The position numbers were made by a program, and so were the translations under genes. A stretch of 64,000 bases of DNA from Brachybacterium faecium DSM 4810 (GTDB lineage Bacteria > Actinomycetota > Actinomycetes > Actinomycetales > Dermabacteraceae). Shown here piece by piece: positions 41,335 through 50,195 of the stretch. The stretch lies in NCBI GenBank assembly GCA_000023405.1, contig CP001643.1:682001-746000 (forward strand). The letters are read 5' to 3'. Position 1 is the first letter of the stretch. Each line of letters starts with the position of its first letter. The notes beneath the pieces were generated by a model. The model was not told the origin of the DNA, searched no databases, and saw nothing but the letters and a program-made list of their open reading frames with translations.

Positions 41335-42063
41335 ATGTTCCTCGAGAACCTCGGCATCGACGCCCTCGATCCCCGCCGCCTCGGACGCTTCTGGGAGGAG
41401 GCGCTCGGCACCACCACCCTTACCGACCAGCCGGGGATCTTCGAGACCCGGCTGGACATCGACGGGGAGGCCTACCTGGATCTGTGCTTCGCCCGCGTTC
41501 CGGAGCCGAACCGCTCCCCGCAGCGCCTGCACCTCGACCTGCTCGGCGGGTCCGCGCAGCAGGAGATCGCGCGACGGCTGCGCGGGCTGGGGGCGAGCGA
41601 CCTCGACGTCGGCCAGGGCGAGGTGCCGTGGATAGTGCTCGGCGACGTCGAGGGCGGCGCCTTCTGCGTGATGGAGGAGCGGGCGGCGTACACCGGCACC
41701 GGCCCGCTCGCCGCCCTGCCGCTGGACTCCGCCGATCCGGAGCGGGATGCGGAGTTCTGGGCCTGGCTCAGCGGCTGGGTGCCCGCGCCCGCCGTCGCGC
41801 CGCGCACCCTGCGCCACCCCTCGGGTCGCGGCCCGCTGCTCGAGCTGTGCCCGGAGCCGGCCCCGAAGCAGCCGGGAGCCAAGAACCCGATCCACCTCGA
41901 CGTGCGGCTCGAGGGAGGCGATGATCCCGACGAGGTCGCCGCCGGGATCGCCGCACGGGGCGGGGCGGAGCTCTTCCCGGACTGGGGCGAGCTCCCGTGG
42001 CGGGTGTTCCGCGACCCCTCGGGCAACGAGCTCTGCGTGCTGCCCGCTGCGGGCGGCGCATGA
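41335..42063 (+). CDS. VOC-family (glyoxalase/bleomycin-resistance fold) protein, two modules
   Basis: 242 residues in two halves, each a VOC module: IDALDPRRLGRFWEEALG with RLHLDLLG, then SADPERDAEFWAWLSG with IHLDVRLEG and the ending FRDPSGNELCVLP. His and Glu residues at the usual metal positions are only partly kept. Such proteins are dioxygenases, isomerases or drug-binding proteins; no substrate is proposed. It starts without a leader by the hexamer rule and its stop overlaps the next gene (ATGA). Confidence 0.85.
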   Translation: MFLENLGIDALDPRRLGRFWEEALGTTTLTDQPGIFETRLDIDGEAYLDLCFARVPEPNRSPQRLHLDLLGGSAQQEIARRLRGLGASDLDVGQGEVPWIVLGDVEGGAFCVMEERAAYTGTGPLAALPLDSADPERDAEFWAWLSGWVPAPAVAPRTLRHPSGRGPLLELCPEPAPKQPGAKNPIHLDVRLEGGDDPDEVAAGIAARGGAELFPDWGELPWRVFRDPSGNELCVLPAAGGA

Positions 42064-42449
42064 GCCGCGGCCGACGCACCGCCGGATTCCTCGGCGTCCT
42101 GCTCGGCGGGGCGGGCGCGCTGCACATGGTCCGCCCCGAGCACTTCGACACGATCGTCCCGACGGCGCTGCCGGGACCCGCGCGCGGCTACACCTACGCC
42201 TCGGGCGTCGCCGAGCTCGCCGTGGCGGCGCTGCTCGCCGTGCCGCGCACCCGGCGGCTGGGCGGTCTCGCGGCGGCCGCCCTGTTCGTGGCCGTGTTCC
42301 CCGCCAACGTGCAGATGGCGTACGACTGGCGCGGAGCGCGGCCGCGGAAGCGGGCGATCGCCTATGGGAGGCTCCCGCTGCAGGGCGTGCTCATCGCGCA
42401 GGCGCTGCACGTGGCCCGGGCGCGGTCCCGTCGACACGGCCCGGTGTGA
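42060..42449 (+). CDS. Small DoxX-like membrane protein
   Basis: 129 residues with four hydrophobic helices. The block LHMVRPEHFDTIVPTALPGP and ASGVAELAVAALLAVPRT are typical of DoxX-like membrane proteins. The C-terminal tail is Arg-rich and cytoplasmic. It is coupled to the VOC gene by ATGA. Function unknown; the VOC/DoxX pairing suggests a detoxification role, as inference only. Confidence 0.75.
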   Translation: MSRGRRTAGFLGVLLGGAGALHMVRPEHFDTIVPTALPGPARGYTYASGVAELAVAALLAVPRTRRLGGLAAAALFVAVFPANVQMAYDWRGARPRKRAIAYGRLPLQGVLIAQALHVARARSRRHGPV

Positions 42450-42497
42450 ATGCGTTAACGTGGCGCACTTCGTGACCTGAGTGACGAAGGAGTACAC

Positions 42498-43778
42498 GTG
42501 ACGAGCCGACGATCATTCCTCGGCCTGGCAGGTGCGGTGACCGCCACGGCGCTCGCCGGATGCGGCAGCGACCCCGAGATCGACCCGTCGATCGGTCCGC
42601 CCGCCGAGCCCGGGCTGAAGGACCAGATCACCTTCGGGATCTGGGACAAGGCGCAGGAGCCCGCGATGCTCCAGATCATCGACGCGTTCAACGCGCACTA
42701 CCCGGGCATCTCGGTCTCCATCTCGACCACGGCCTTCGGCCCCTACTTCGAGCGGCTGCGGATCCAGGCCCAGGGCGACGACCTGCCGGACGTGTTCTGG
42801 ATCAACGGCCCGAACTTCGAGCTCTACGCCTCCTACGGGATGCTGCAGGACCTCAGCGAGCTCGAGGGTTTCGACCCGCAGAACTACCCGCCGAACCTCG
42901 TGAAGCTGTACTCCTACGAGGGCACCCCGTACGCGATCCCGAAGGATTTCGACACGATCGGCCTGTGGTTCAACCGCGACCTGCTGCACCGCGCCGGGGT
43001 CGAGGAGCCCACCGGCAGCTGGTCCTGGGACGAGTACCGCGAGGCCTCCGAGGCGGTCACCCGCGCGCTCGGCGCCGAGCAGATCTGGGGCAACACCGGA
43101 GGGCTGGCGAACCAGGCCCTGATCTACCCGCTGATCATGCAGGCCGGCGGGTACGTCCTCTCCGAGGACAAGAAGACCTCCGGCTACGACAGCCCCGAGG
43201 CGCTGGAGGCCTTCCGCTTCCTGGATGGGATGATCCGCGACGGCATCGCGCCCGACGTCCGCTACACCGCCGAGAACCCGCCGAAGGACCTGTTCAACAA
43301 CGGACGCGCGGCGCTGTACCCCTCGGGGAACTGGGAGGCGGCGCTGCTGCAGGACTCCCCGGTGCGCGACCAGCTCGGCGTCGCCCCGATGATCCACGGC
43401 GCCGAGGAGGCCAACGTCATCCACGGCATCGGCTGCGCCATGTCCGCGCGCAGCCGCCACAAGCCGGCGGCCTCCGTCTTCCTGGCGTTCCTCGGCTCCG
43501 AGGAGGCGCACCGCATCCAGGCCGAGGCCGGGGCCGCCAATCCCGCCTTCCTCGGCACGAACGACGCCTACGTCGAGGCGATCCCGGAGTTCTCCCTGGA
43601 CGTGTTCGTCGACGCGGCGGAGACCGCCCTGCCCTACCCGGCCAGCCAGAACACCAACGCCTGGCTGCAGCTGGAGGAGCTGCTGTTCCCGAAGATCCTC
43701 GGCGGCGAGGAGAGCATCGAGGACGGCGCCCGGGAGCTCGCAGATCGCATGAACGGAGTGCTCGCCGATGAGTCATGA
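42498..43778 (+). CDS. Sugar ABC-transporter substrate-binding lipoprotein
   Basis: 426 residues. RRSF and the lipobox ALAGC give a lipoprotein signal with acylated Cys22; the RR may direct Tat export. Mature parts such as FGIWDKAQEPAMLQIIDAFN, AIPKDFDTIGLWFNRDLL and LFNNGRAALYPSGNW are those of family-1 solute-binding proteins. It is the receptor of the importer encoded downstream. Start is GTG with GAAGGAG upstream. A palindrome CGTTAACG at 42453-42460 lies in the promoter region and could be a LacI/GntR-type operator. Confidence 0.93.
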   Translation: MTSRRSFLGLAGAVTATALAGCGSDPEIDPSIGPPAEPGLKDQITFGIWDKAQEPAMLQIIDAFNAHYPGISVSISTTAFGPYFERLRIQAQGDDLPDVFWINGPNFELYASYGMLQDLSELEGFDPQNYPPNLVKLYSYEGTPYAIPKDFDTIGLWFNRDLLHRAGVEEPTGSWSWDEYREASEAVTRALGAEQIWGNTGGLANQALIYPLIMQAGGYVLSEDKKTSGYDSPEALEAFRFLDGMIRDGIAPDVRYTAENPPKDLFNNGRAALYPSGNWEAALLQDSPVRDQLGVAPMIHGAEEANVIHGIGCAMSARSRHKPAASVFLAFLGSEEAHRIQAEAGAANPAFLGTNDAYVEAIPEFSLDVFVDAAETALPYPASQNTNAWLQLEELLFPKILGGEESIEDGARELADRMNGVLADES

Positions 43779-44679
43779 CACCGCACCGGCCGCCCCGCGG
43801 CGGGCGCGCAGCCGCGACGGCGTCTGGCCGCTCGTGTTCCTCGCCCCGCTGATGATCGGCGTGGCCGTCTTCTACTTCTGGCCGATCCTGGCCACCTTCC
43901 TCAACTCCTTCTCGAGCTTCGGCCCCTTCGGCGGCCGCAGCTTCGCGGGGCTCGACAACTACCGCGCGCTGCTGACGGACTCGTTCATCCCGCGCGCCGT
44001 GCTGAACACCGCCGTGTACACCGCGATCGTGCTGCTGGGCATCCCGATCGCCGTCGCGGTCGCCTCGCTCATGAACCAGAAGGGGCTGCGGTTCTCCCGC
44101 TTCTACCAGGTGCTGTTCTTCCTCCCGGCGGTCTCGATGCCGGTGGCCGTCGCGCTCGTGTGGCGGATGATCTTCAACAAGGAGTTCGGGATCGTCAACT
44201 GGGCGCTGTCCCTGGTGGGGATCGACGGGCCCTACTGGACCACCGCGCCCTGGTGGGCGCTGCTGGCGGTGTCGATCGTCGGCCTGTGGTCGAGCCTGCC
44301 GCTGGCGATCATCATCCTCTCCGCCGGGCTGCAGGCCATCCCCGCGGAGCTGTACGAGGCCGCACAGCTCGACGGCGCCGGGACGATGCGGCAGTTCATC
44401 GCGGTCACCGTGCCGCTGCTGACCCCGAGCATCTTCTTCCTCACGATCATCACCGCGATCAACGGCTTCCAGCTGTTCGACCTGCTGTTCGCGATGATGG
44501 GCGATGCGAACCCAGCGATGGCCGACACCCAGTCGCTGGTCTACCTCTTCTACTCCGAGGCGTTCCGCCAGAACGACCAGGGCTACGCCTCGGTGATCGC
44601 CCTGCTGATCCTGCTGATCATCGGCGTGTTCACGCTGCTCCAGTTCCGCATGCAGAAGAGGTGGGTCCACTATGAGTGA
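43768..44679 (+). CDS. Sugar ABC-transporter permease, MalF/UgpA type
   Basis: 303 residues with six membrane helices (first FLAPLMIGVAVFYFWPILAT). The cytoplasmic EAA loop reads YEAAQLDGAGTMRQFIAVTVP, the docking site for the ATPase. It overlaps the end of the substrate-binding gene by 11 bp and the next permease by 8 bp. Confidence 0.93.
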   Translation: MSHDTAPAAPRRARSRDGVWPLVFLAPLMIGVAVFYFWPILATFLNSFSSFGPFGGRSFAGLDNYRALLTDSFIPRAVLNTAVYTAIVLLGIPIAVAVASLMNQKGLRFSRFYQVLFFLPAVSMPVAVALVWRMIFNKEFGIVNWALSLVGIDGPYWTTAPWWALLAVSIVGLWSSLPLAIIILSAGLQAIPAELYEAAQLDGAGTMRQFIAVTVPLLTPSIFFLTIITAINGFQLFDLLFAMMGDANPAMADTQSLVYLFYSEAFRQNDQGYASVIALLILLIIGVFTLLQFRMQKRWVHYE

Positions 44680-45547
44680 GCGCACGAGAACCCCTTCGAC
44701 GCCCCGCACCGCGACGACCCGCACCCAGACGCAGACCCCGCGCCGCTGGGGCACGCACCTGGTGCTGCTGCTCGGCGGGCTGCTGATGATCTTCCCGTTC
44801 CTGTGGCAGATCAGCATGTCCCTGTCGACCCACGCCGAGGTCACCTCGGTGACGCCCACCTGGCTGCCGGACGAGCCGCAGTGGGGCAACTACCCGGCGG
44901 TGTTCGAGCAGGTCCCCTTCGGCAACCAGTTCCTGAACACGGCGGCGGTGACCGTGGCGCGCGTGGTCGGGCAGCTGCTGCTGTGCGCGCTGGCCGGCTA
45001 CGCCTTCGCCCGGATGACCTTCCGCGGCAAGAACCTGCTGTTCGCGCTGGTGCTGTCGATCCTCATGGTGCCGTACCAGATCTACCTCATCCCCCAGTAC
45101 GACATCGTCCAGCAGCTGGGCTGGCTGAACACGGTCGCCGGCATCGCCGCGCCGGGCATCTTCAGCGCCTTCGGCACCTTCCTCATGCGCCAGCACTTCA
45201 TGGGCATGCCGCGCTCCCTCGAGGAGGCGGCCCGCCTCGACGGCGCCAACCCGTGGCAGACGTTCTGGCGGATCATGTTCCCGCTGTCGGGGCCCGCGCT
45301 CAGCGCGGTCGCGATCCTCACCGCCCTGGCCTCGTGGAACGACCTGATGTGGCCGCTGATCGTGGCGACCTACGACGACCGCACCACCCTCGCGGTGGGG
45401 CTCGCGTCGCTGCAGGGCCAGTTCACCACCGACTATCCGGTGATGATGGCCGCGGCGTTCATGGCGATGCTGCCGCTGATGATCCTGTTCATCGTGCTGC
45501 AGCGCCGCGTGGTGGAGGGCCTGGCGCACTCGGGCATGAAGGGCTGA
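44672..45547 (+). CDS. Sugar ABC-transporter permease, MalG/UgpE type
   Basis: 291 residues with six helices; the EAA loop is LEEAARLDGANPWQTFWRIM and the C-terminus LQRRVVEGLAHSGMKG is the family's usual end. With the MalF-type partner it forms the membrane channel. No ATPase is encoded here, so a shared MsiK-type ATPase elsewhere is likely. Confidence 0.93.
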   Translation: MSERTRTPSTPRTATTRTQTQTPRRWGTHLVLLLGGLLMIFPFLWQISMSLSTHAEVTSVTPTWLPDEPQWGNYPAVFEQVPFGNQFLNTAAVTVARVVGQLLLCALAGYAFARMTFRGKNLLFALVLSILMVPYQIYLIPQYDIVQQLGWLNTVAGIAAPGIFSAFGTFLMRQHFMGMPRSLEEAARLDGANPWQTFWRIMFPLSGPALSAVAILTALASWNDLMWPLIVATYDDRTTLAVGLASLQGQFTTDYPVMMAAAFMAMLPLMILFIVLQRRVVEGLAHSGMKG

Positions 45548-45580
45548 GCAGCCCCGCGACCGCCCTCGCCGCGGCGCCGC

Positions 45581-47095
45581 TCACCGCTGCGACTCGAGCC
45601 GCCCCGCCACCACGGTCGCCAGCACGTCCGTCTCCCGCAGACGCTGCGCCGCCTCGCGGGCGGCGGACTCGACCATCACCCCGCCCGGGCCGAGGGGGAC
45701 CTCCGTGAAGGGGTCCTCCTCGAGCAGCACCACATCGCCCGGCCCCCCTACCCGCAGCGCGGGGATCCCGTCGGTCGAGGCGGCGAGGGCCTCGCGCGGC
45801 TGCAGCTGCTGCGCGGGATGCCAGCCGGGGCGCTCATCGGCGCTGCGGTGCACCGCCGCGGCCATCGCCAGCCAGGGATCCAGCGGCGCCACCGGTGCGT
45901 CGGAGCCGAGCGCGAGCGGGACCCCGGCCGTGAGCAGGTCCCGCAGCCGGAAGGCCCGATCCCCGTGCCCCGGCCAGATCGTCTCGGTGGCGTCGCGGTC
46001 GTCCAGCAGATGCGCGGGCTGCACCGAGGCGACCACCCCGAGCTCGGCCATGACGGCGATGTCCTCGTCGGTGAGCATCTGCGCGTGCTCGATGCGCGCG
46101 GGGATGCCCACCGCGCGGATCGCCGCGAGCGCGATCTGTGCGGCGGCGTCCCCGATCGCGTGGACCGCGGCGGTCAGGCCCTGCGCCCGCGCCCGCCGCA
46201 GCACGTCCTCGAGCGCCTCCGGGCCCACGCTGAGCACGCCCCGACCGGCGTAGCCGTGCCCGTCGGTGTAGGTGTCGCGGGTGTACGCGGAATGGGAGCC
46301 GAGCGCACCGTCGACGATGACCTTCAGCGGGCCCATGCGCACCAGGCCGCGCTCGTCGAGCGCCATGCCCGTCGGCCCCGGCGCGTTCGCCAGCTCCGCC
46401 GGGTACACGGCGGTGCGGATCCGCATCCGCGGGCCGCGGTGCGGCCAGGACTCCCACGGCCGCCCCCACTCCATGTCCGTCAGCCCCACCACGCCGCGCT
46501 GGAGGGCCTGGCGCTGCAGCATCGCCGCACCGGTCGCGATCGCCTCGGCCACGCCGGGCAGCTCGGGCAGTCGCGGGGCGAGCGCGAACCACTCCTCCTC
46601 CGCGACGATCCCGTCCCGGGGCGGCACCCCGAGCGCCTGCAGCGCGGCGGAGTTCATCCAGGCGTGGTGGGCGTCGCCGCCGATGAGCACCGCGGGAACG
46701 GTGCCGGTGACCTCGTCGAGCGCGGGCACGGTGGGCTGGACGGCGAAGTCCACCAGGCGGTGCCCGAAGCCGATCAGCGCGCGGTGGGGATCCACGGCCC
46801 AGTCGCGGCGGCCGGCGAGCTCGGCGCGCACCTGCTCGAGGATCACGCCCACGCCGCTCGCACCGGAGGTGTCCAGCCGGGCATGGGCCTGGGCGAGCTG
46901 ACCGCTGTGGATGTGCTGGTCCCACAGCCCCGGGATCGCGAGCACCCCGTCCCCGTCCAGGACCTCCTCGCCGCCGACGGGCCGGAGCCCGGGAGCGCTC
47001 TCGGCGAGCACGCCGTCGCGCAGCCGCAGGTCCACCGGATGCTCCGGCACCTCGCCCGTGGCGGCATCGAGCGGCCGCACCTGTCTGATCAGCAC
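45581..47095 (-). CDS. Amidohydrolase-family metal-dependent hydrolase (YtcJ-like)
   Basis: 504 residues. IPGLWDQHIHSGQ supplies the first HxH metal ligands, MLQRQALQRGVVGLTDMEW and VHAIGDAA later ones, ARIEHAQMLTDEDI a conserved His, and LALGSDAPVAPLDPW the final Asp. This is the YtcJ-like branch of the amidohydrolase superfamily. Natural substrates are unknown. The start is GTG, 6 nt after a TAGTCT hexamer. It is convergent with the sugar importer. Confidence 0.87.
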   Translation of the reverse strand: MLIRQVRPLDAATGEVPEHPVDLRLRDGVLAESAPGLRPVGGEEVLDGDGVLAIPGLWDQHIHSGQLAQAHARLDTSGASGVGVILEQVRAELAGRRDWAVDPHRALIGFGHRLVDFAVQPTVPALDEVTGTVPAVLIGGDAHHAWMNSAALQALGVPPRDGIVAEEEWFALAPRLPELPGVAEAIATGAAMLQRQALQRGVVGLTDMEWGRPWESWPHRGPRMRIRTAVYPAELANAPGPTGMALDERGLVRMGPLKVIVDGALGSHSAYTRDTYTDGHGYAGRGVLSVGPEALEDVLRRARAQGLTAAVHAIGDAAAQIALAAIRAVGIPARIEHAQMLTDEDIAVMAELGVVASVQPAHLLDDRDATETIWPGHGDRAFRLRDLLTAGVPLALGSDAPVAPLDPWLAMAAAVHRSADERPGWHPAQQLQPREALAASTDGIPALRVGGPGDVVLLEEDPFTEVPLGPGGVMVESAAREAAQRLRETDVLATVVAGRLESQR

Positions 47096-47101
47096 TGATC
47101 C

Positions 47102-47107
47102 AGACTA
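47102..47107 (-). promoter_or_regulatory. -10-like TAGTCT, leaderless signature
   Basis: TAGTCT on the minus strand with exactly 6 nt to the GTG at 47095. Confidence 0.5.
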
Positions 47108-47134
47108 GCCGGAGCGCTGCCCGGCAGAGCCGAT

Positions 47135-47150
47135 CATGACGACTGTCATG
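47135..47150. promoter_or_regulatory. Operator candidate CATGAC-GACT-GTCATG
   Basis: A 16-bp inverted repeat with 6-bp arms and 4-bp spacer, 57 bp upstream of the ABC-2 operon that ends in a NarL/DesR-type response regulator. The dyad resembles sites bound by this regulator class. It also lies close to the divergent amidohydrolase promoter. Confidence 0.5.
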
Positions 47151-47207
47151 GGGCGGACGTGACCGCGAGGACTGGGACGCGCCCGCGCGCCGCGGAAGTG
47201 TGGAGCC

Positions 47208-48179
47208 ATGACCACGACGACCCCGCCCACGCCCCTCCCCTCACCCTCGACATCCCCGCCGGCGGGACCGGCCGCGATCAGCCTGCGCGGCGTGACCCGC
47301 CGCTACGGCGCCGTGCGCGCCCTCGACGCCCTCGACCTCGAGATCCGCGCCGGGGAGATCCTCGCCCTGCTGGGCCCCAACGGCGCCGGCAAGTCCACCG
47401 CCATGGAGATGATGGTGGGCCTGGCGACCCCGGATACCGGCACGGTGAGCATCCTCGGCGCCGATCCCGCCACCGCCACCCGCACCGGCCTCATCGGCAC
47501 CATGCTCCAGGCCGGCGCGCTGCTGCCCGACCAGAGCGTCCGCTCCATGCTGCGGATGCTCCACTCCCTGCAGGCGCATCCCATGCCGATGGACGACGTC
47601 ATCGCCCAGGCGGACATCGCCGACCTCATGAAGCGCCGGATCGGCGCGCTCTCCGGCGGGCAGGCGCAGCGGGTGCGCTTCGCGATCGCCCTGCTGGGCG
47701 ACCCGCAGGTGCTGCTGCTGGACGAGCCCACCGTCGGCATGGACGTCGGCGCCCGCCGCGCCTTCTGGGACCAGATGCGCACGGTCGCCGCGACCGGCCG
47801 CACCGTCGTCTTCGCCACCCACCACCTCGACGAGGCCGAGCGCGAGGCCGCCCGCGTGGTCGTCATGGACCGCGGCCGGGTGGTCGCCGACGGCACCGGC
47901 GCCGAGATCAGCGCCATCGTCGCCGGGCGCATCATCACCCTGCGCGGCGCGAGCCCCGAGCAGGTCGCGGCGCTGCCCGGCGTCGAGACCGCCGCGGAGG
48001 ACGAGACCTCCCCGGGGCGGGTGCGCGCCGCGTGCACCGACTCCGATGCGGCGCTCGCCGCCCTGTTCACCGGCCCCCTCGCCGGGCAGGTCCACGAGGT
48101 CCTCGTCGCCGCCCCCGGCCTCGAGGAGGCCTTCCTGCGCATCACCGACCACACCCCCGAGAGAGGACACGACCGATGA
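47208..48179 (+). CDS. ABC-transporter ATPase of an ABC-2 exporter
   Basis: 323 residues. Walker A GPNGAGKST, signature LSGGQAQRVRFAIALLG, Walker B VLLLDEPTVGMDV and FATHHLDEAE are present. A C-terminal extension of about 90 residues follows the ATPase, as in DrrA-like drug-export ATPases. It is first in an operon with a permease, a histidine kinase and a response regulator; its stop overlaps the permease ATG (ATGA). Substrate unknown; antimicrobial or lipid export is typical. Confidence 0.9.
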   Translation: MTTTTPPTPLPSPSTSPPAGPAAISLRGVTRRYGAVRALDALDLEIRAGEILALLGPNGAGKSTAMEMMVGLATPDTGTVSILGADPATATRTGLIGTMLQAGALLPDQSVRSMLRMLHSLQAHPMPMDDVIAQADIADLMKRRIGALSGGQAQRVRFAIALLGDPQVLLLDEPTVGMDVGARRAFWDQMRTVAATGRTVVFATHHLDEAEREAARVVVMDRGRVVADGTGAEISAIVAGRIITLRGASPEQVAALPGVETAAEDETSPGRVRAACTDSDAALAALFTGPLAGQVHEVLVAAPGLEEAFLRITDHTPERGHDR

Positions 48180-48991
48180 GCACCCCGGCCGCACCCCTGA
48201 CCGCCCCCGCCGCCGCGCCCGTCGCCGCGCCGCGCAGCGACGCCGCCCCGTCGGCCATCTCGCGCACCGCGCGCTACGCCCTGCACACCACCCGCATGAC
48301 CCTCACCAACGTGCCGTTCACGGTCTTCACCGTCGCGATGCCGGTGGGGATGTACCTGCTGTTCGGGATGATGTTCGGCCAGGAGGGCGGGGGAGACGCC
48401 CGCGGCATGATCATGGTGAACATGGCCGCCTACGGCGGGCTGGGCGCCGCGGTCACCGCCGGCACCCAGATCCAGGAGGACCAGCGCAGCGGCTTCCTGC
48501 GCCAGCTGATCGTCGCGGGGCTGTCCCCGCGCTCCTTCCTCGCCGGCTCCATCGTGGCCGCGAGCGCCGTCATCATCCCCGCCCTCCTCGCCGTCGGCGT
48601 GGTCGGGATCCTCACCGGGGTCGAGGTGGGCGCCGGGGCGTTCCTGGCCACCATCGTCGTGCTCTGGCTGGGCCTGCTGCCCACCATCCTCATCGGCATC
48701 GCGCTGGGCATGCTGCTCAAGGGCGGCGCCGCGATGGCCGGCGGCGTGATCACGATGATGGCGATGGCGATCTTCGGCGGGCTGTGGATGCCGCTGGAGA
48801 TGTTCCCGGCGTGGATGCAGGACCTCGGTCAGGCGATGCCCACCTACTGGATCTCCCAGCTGGGCAGCTGGACCCTCCAGGGCGGCGAGATGCCGGTGAC
48901 CGGGCTGGCCGTGATCGGCGCCTGGTCGGCGGTGCTCGGCGTGCTGTGCGCGGTGAGCCTGCGCGGCGCCGTGGGTCTGCGCCGTCGCTGA
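48176..48991 (+). CDS. ABC-2 type transporter permease
   Basis: 271 residues. An Ala/Pro-rich N-terminus precedes six helices (VPFTVFTVAMPVGMYLLFGM is the first). EDQRSGFLRQLIVAGLSPRSF is the cytoplasmic coupling region and WMPLEMFPAWMQDLGQAMP is the usual ABC-2 motif between helices five and six. It forms the channel driven by the ATPase upstream. Confidence 0.9.
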   Translation: MSTPAAPLTAPAAAPVAAPRSDAAPSAISRTARYALHTTRMTLTNVPFTVFTVAMPVGMYLLFGMMFGQEGGGDARGMIMVNMAAYGGLGAAVTAGTQIQEDQRSGFLRQLIVAGLSPRSFLAGSIVAASAVIIPALLAVGVVGILTGVEVGAGAFLATIVVLWLGLLPTILIGIALGMLLKGGAAMAGGVITMMAMAIFGGLWMPLEMFPAWMQDLGQAMPTYWISQLGSWTLQGGEMPVTGLAVIGAWSAVLGVLCAVSLRGAVGLRRR

Positions 48992-48995
48992 CACA

Positions 48996-50195
48996 ATGGC
49001 CCCCATGGAGACCCGCGAGGCACCGGAGCAGCGGCTCTGGGTGCACGGCACCGAGTCGGAGGCCGTGGCCCGGCCGCTGACCCCGCGCGCCGTGCACCGC
49101 GCCGCGCTCGACTCCGGCGGCCTGCCCTTCGCGATCCCGCCGGTGGTGTTCATCGCCATCCCGATCACCTTCGCCTGGCTCAACGCGCCGGGCGCGGGAG
49201 CCGCCGTCGTCACCGCGCTCATGCTCGTGTACGGGTTGGCGTTCGTGTACTGCACGGGCATCGCGCTGTACCCGCAGAAGGTGCGCCTGGCCTGGTTCGC
49301 CCTGTGCACGCTGCTGCTCCTGGGACTGATCCCGGTGCTCGGCCCGGACGTGCTGTACATGGTGATGTTCCAGGCCATGACGCACGTGCTGCTGCTGCCG
49401 TGGCGCTGGGCCGGCCCCACGATGGTCGCGGTGTGCCTGTCGGTGTTCGTCCTCGCGCTCGTGCTGGGGATCTACGTCGCCGCCGGGCTGGCCGGGATGG
49501 GGATGCTGATGTCGTGGGGCATCGGCTACGGCATCCGCCAGCAGCTCCTCCAGGAGCAGCTCGAGGCCGCGCAGCACCGCAACGCCGTGCTCGCCGTCGC
49601 CGCGGAGCGGGAGCGGATCGGCCGCGATCTCCACGACCTCGTGGGCCACTCGCTCACCTCGCTGACCATCTCCGCGCAGCTGGCCCGCCGGCTCCTGGAC
49701 ACCGATCCGGAGGCGGCGCGCGAGCAGCTCACCCTCATCGAGACCACCGTCCGCCAGGCCCTCGCCGACGTGCGCGCCACCGCCTCCGGCATGCAGCACG
49801 TGCGCGCCGCGACCGAGATCGCCTCCGCCCGCACCGTGCTGAGCACCGTCGGCATCCAGGCAGAGGTCCCCACCGCGCTGCCGCCCCTGCACGACGACCT
49901 CGCCGAGCTGTTCGGCTACGTCATCCGCGAAGGGGTCACGAACATCGTGCGCCACTCCCGCGCCACCCGCGCCGTCATCCACGTCGACGAGAGCTCCGTG
50001 ACCGTGCGGGACAACGGCATCGGCATCCCCGAGGGCGCGGACCGCACCGGGCTGCGCGGGCTCGAGGCGCGCGTCGCGCTCGCCGGCGGCCGGCTCGAGG
50101 TGCGCTCCGACGAGACCGGCACCCGGCTGCACGCCGCCGTCGGCCCCGCGGCACCGAGCCCCCGCAGCCCCGGCAGTCCCGGGAGCCCGGCATGA
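48996..50195 (+). CDS. DesK/NarX-type sensor histidine kinase
   Basis: 399 residues. Five or six membrane helices (about residues 45-180) form the sensor. The H-box is ERERIGRDLHDLVGHSLT with the phospho-accepting His, the N-box is EGVTNIVRHSRA, and VRDNGIGIPEG plus GLRGLEARVALAGG are ATP-binding motifs. Family and order match DesK. An alternative ATG at 49005 lies 7 nt after CACAAT, so an internal leaderless promoter is possible. The end overlaps the response-regulator ATG. Confidence 0.9.
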   Translation: MAPMETREAPEQRLWVHGTESEAVARPLTPRAVHRAALDSGGLPFAIPPVVFIAIPITFAWLNAPGAGAAVVTALMLVYGLAFVYCTGIALYPQKVRLAWFALCTLLLLGLIPVLGPDVLYMVMFQAMTHVLLLPWRWAGPTMVAVCLSVFVLALVLGIYVAAGLAGMGMLMSWGIGYGIRQQLLQEQLEAAQHRNAVLAVAAERERIGRDLHDLVGHSLTSLTISAQLARRLLDTDPEAAREQLTLIETTVRQALADVRATASGMQHVRAATEIASARTVLSTVGIQAEVPTALPPLHDDLAELFGYVIREGVTNIVRHSRATRAVIHVDESSVTVRDNGIGIPEGADRTGLRGLEARVALAGGRLEVRSDETGTRLHAAVGPAAPSPRSPGSPGSPA

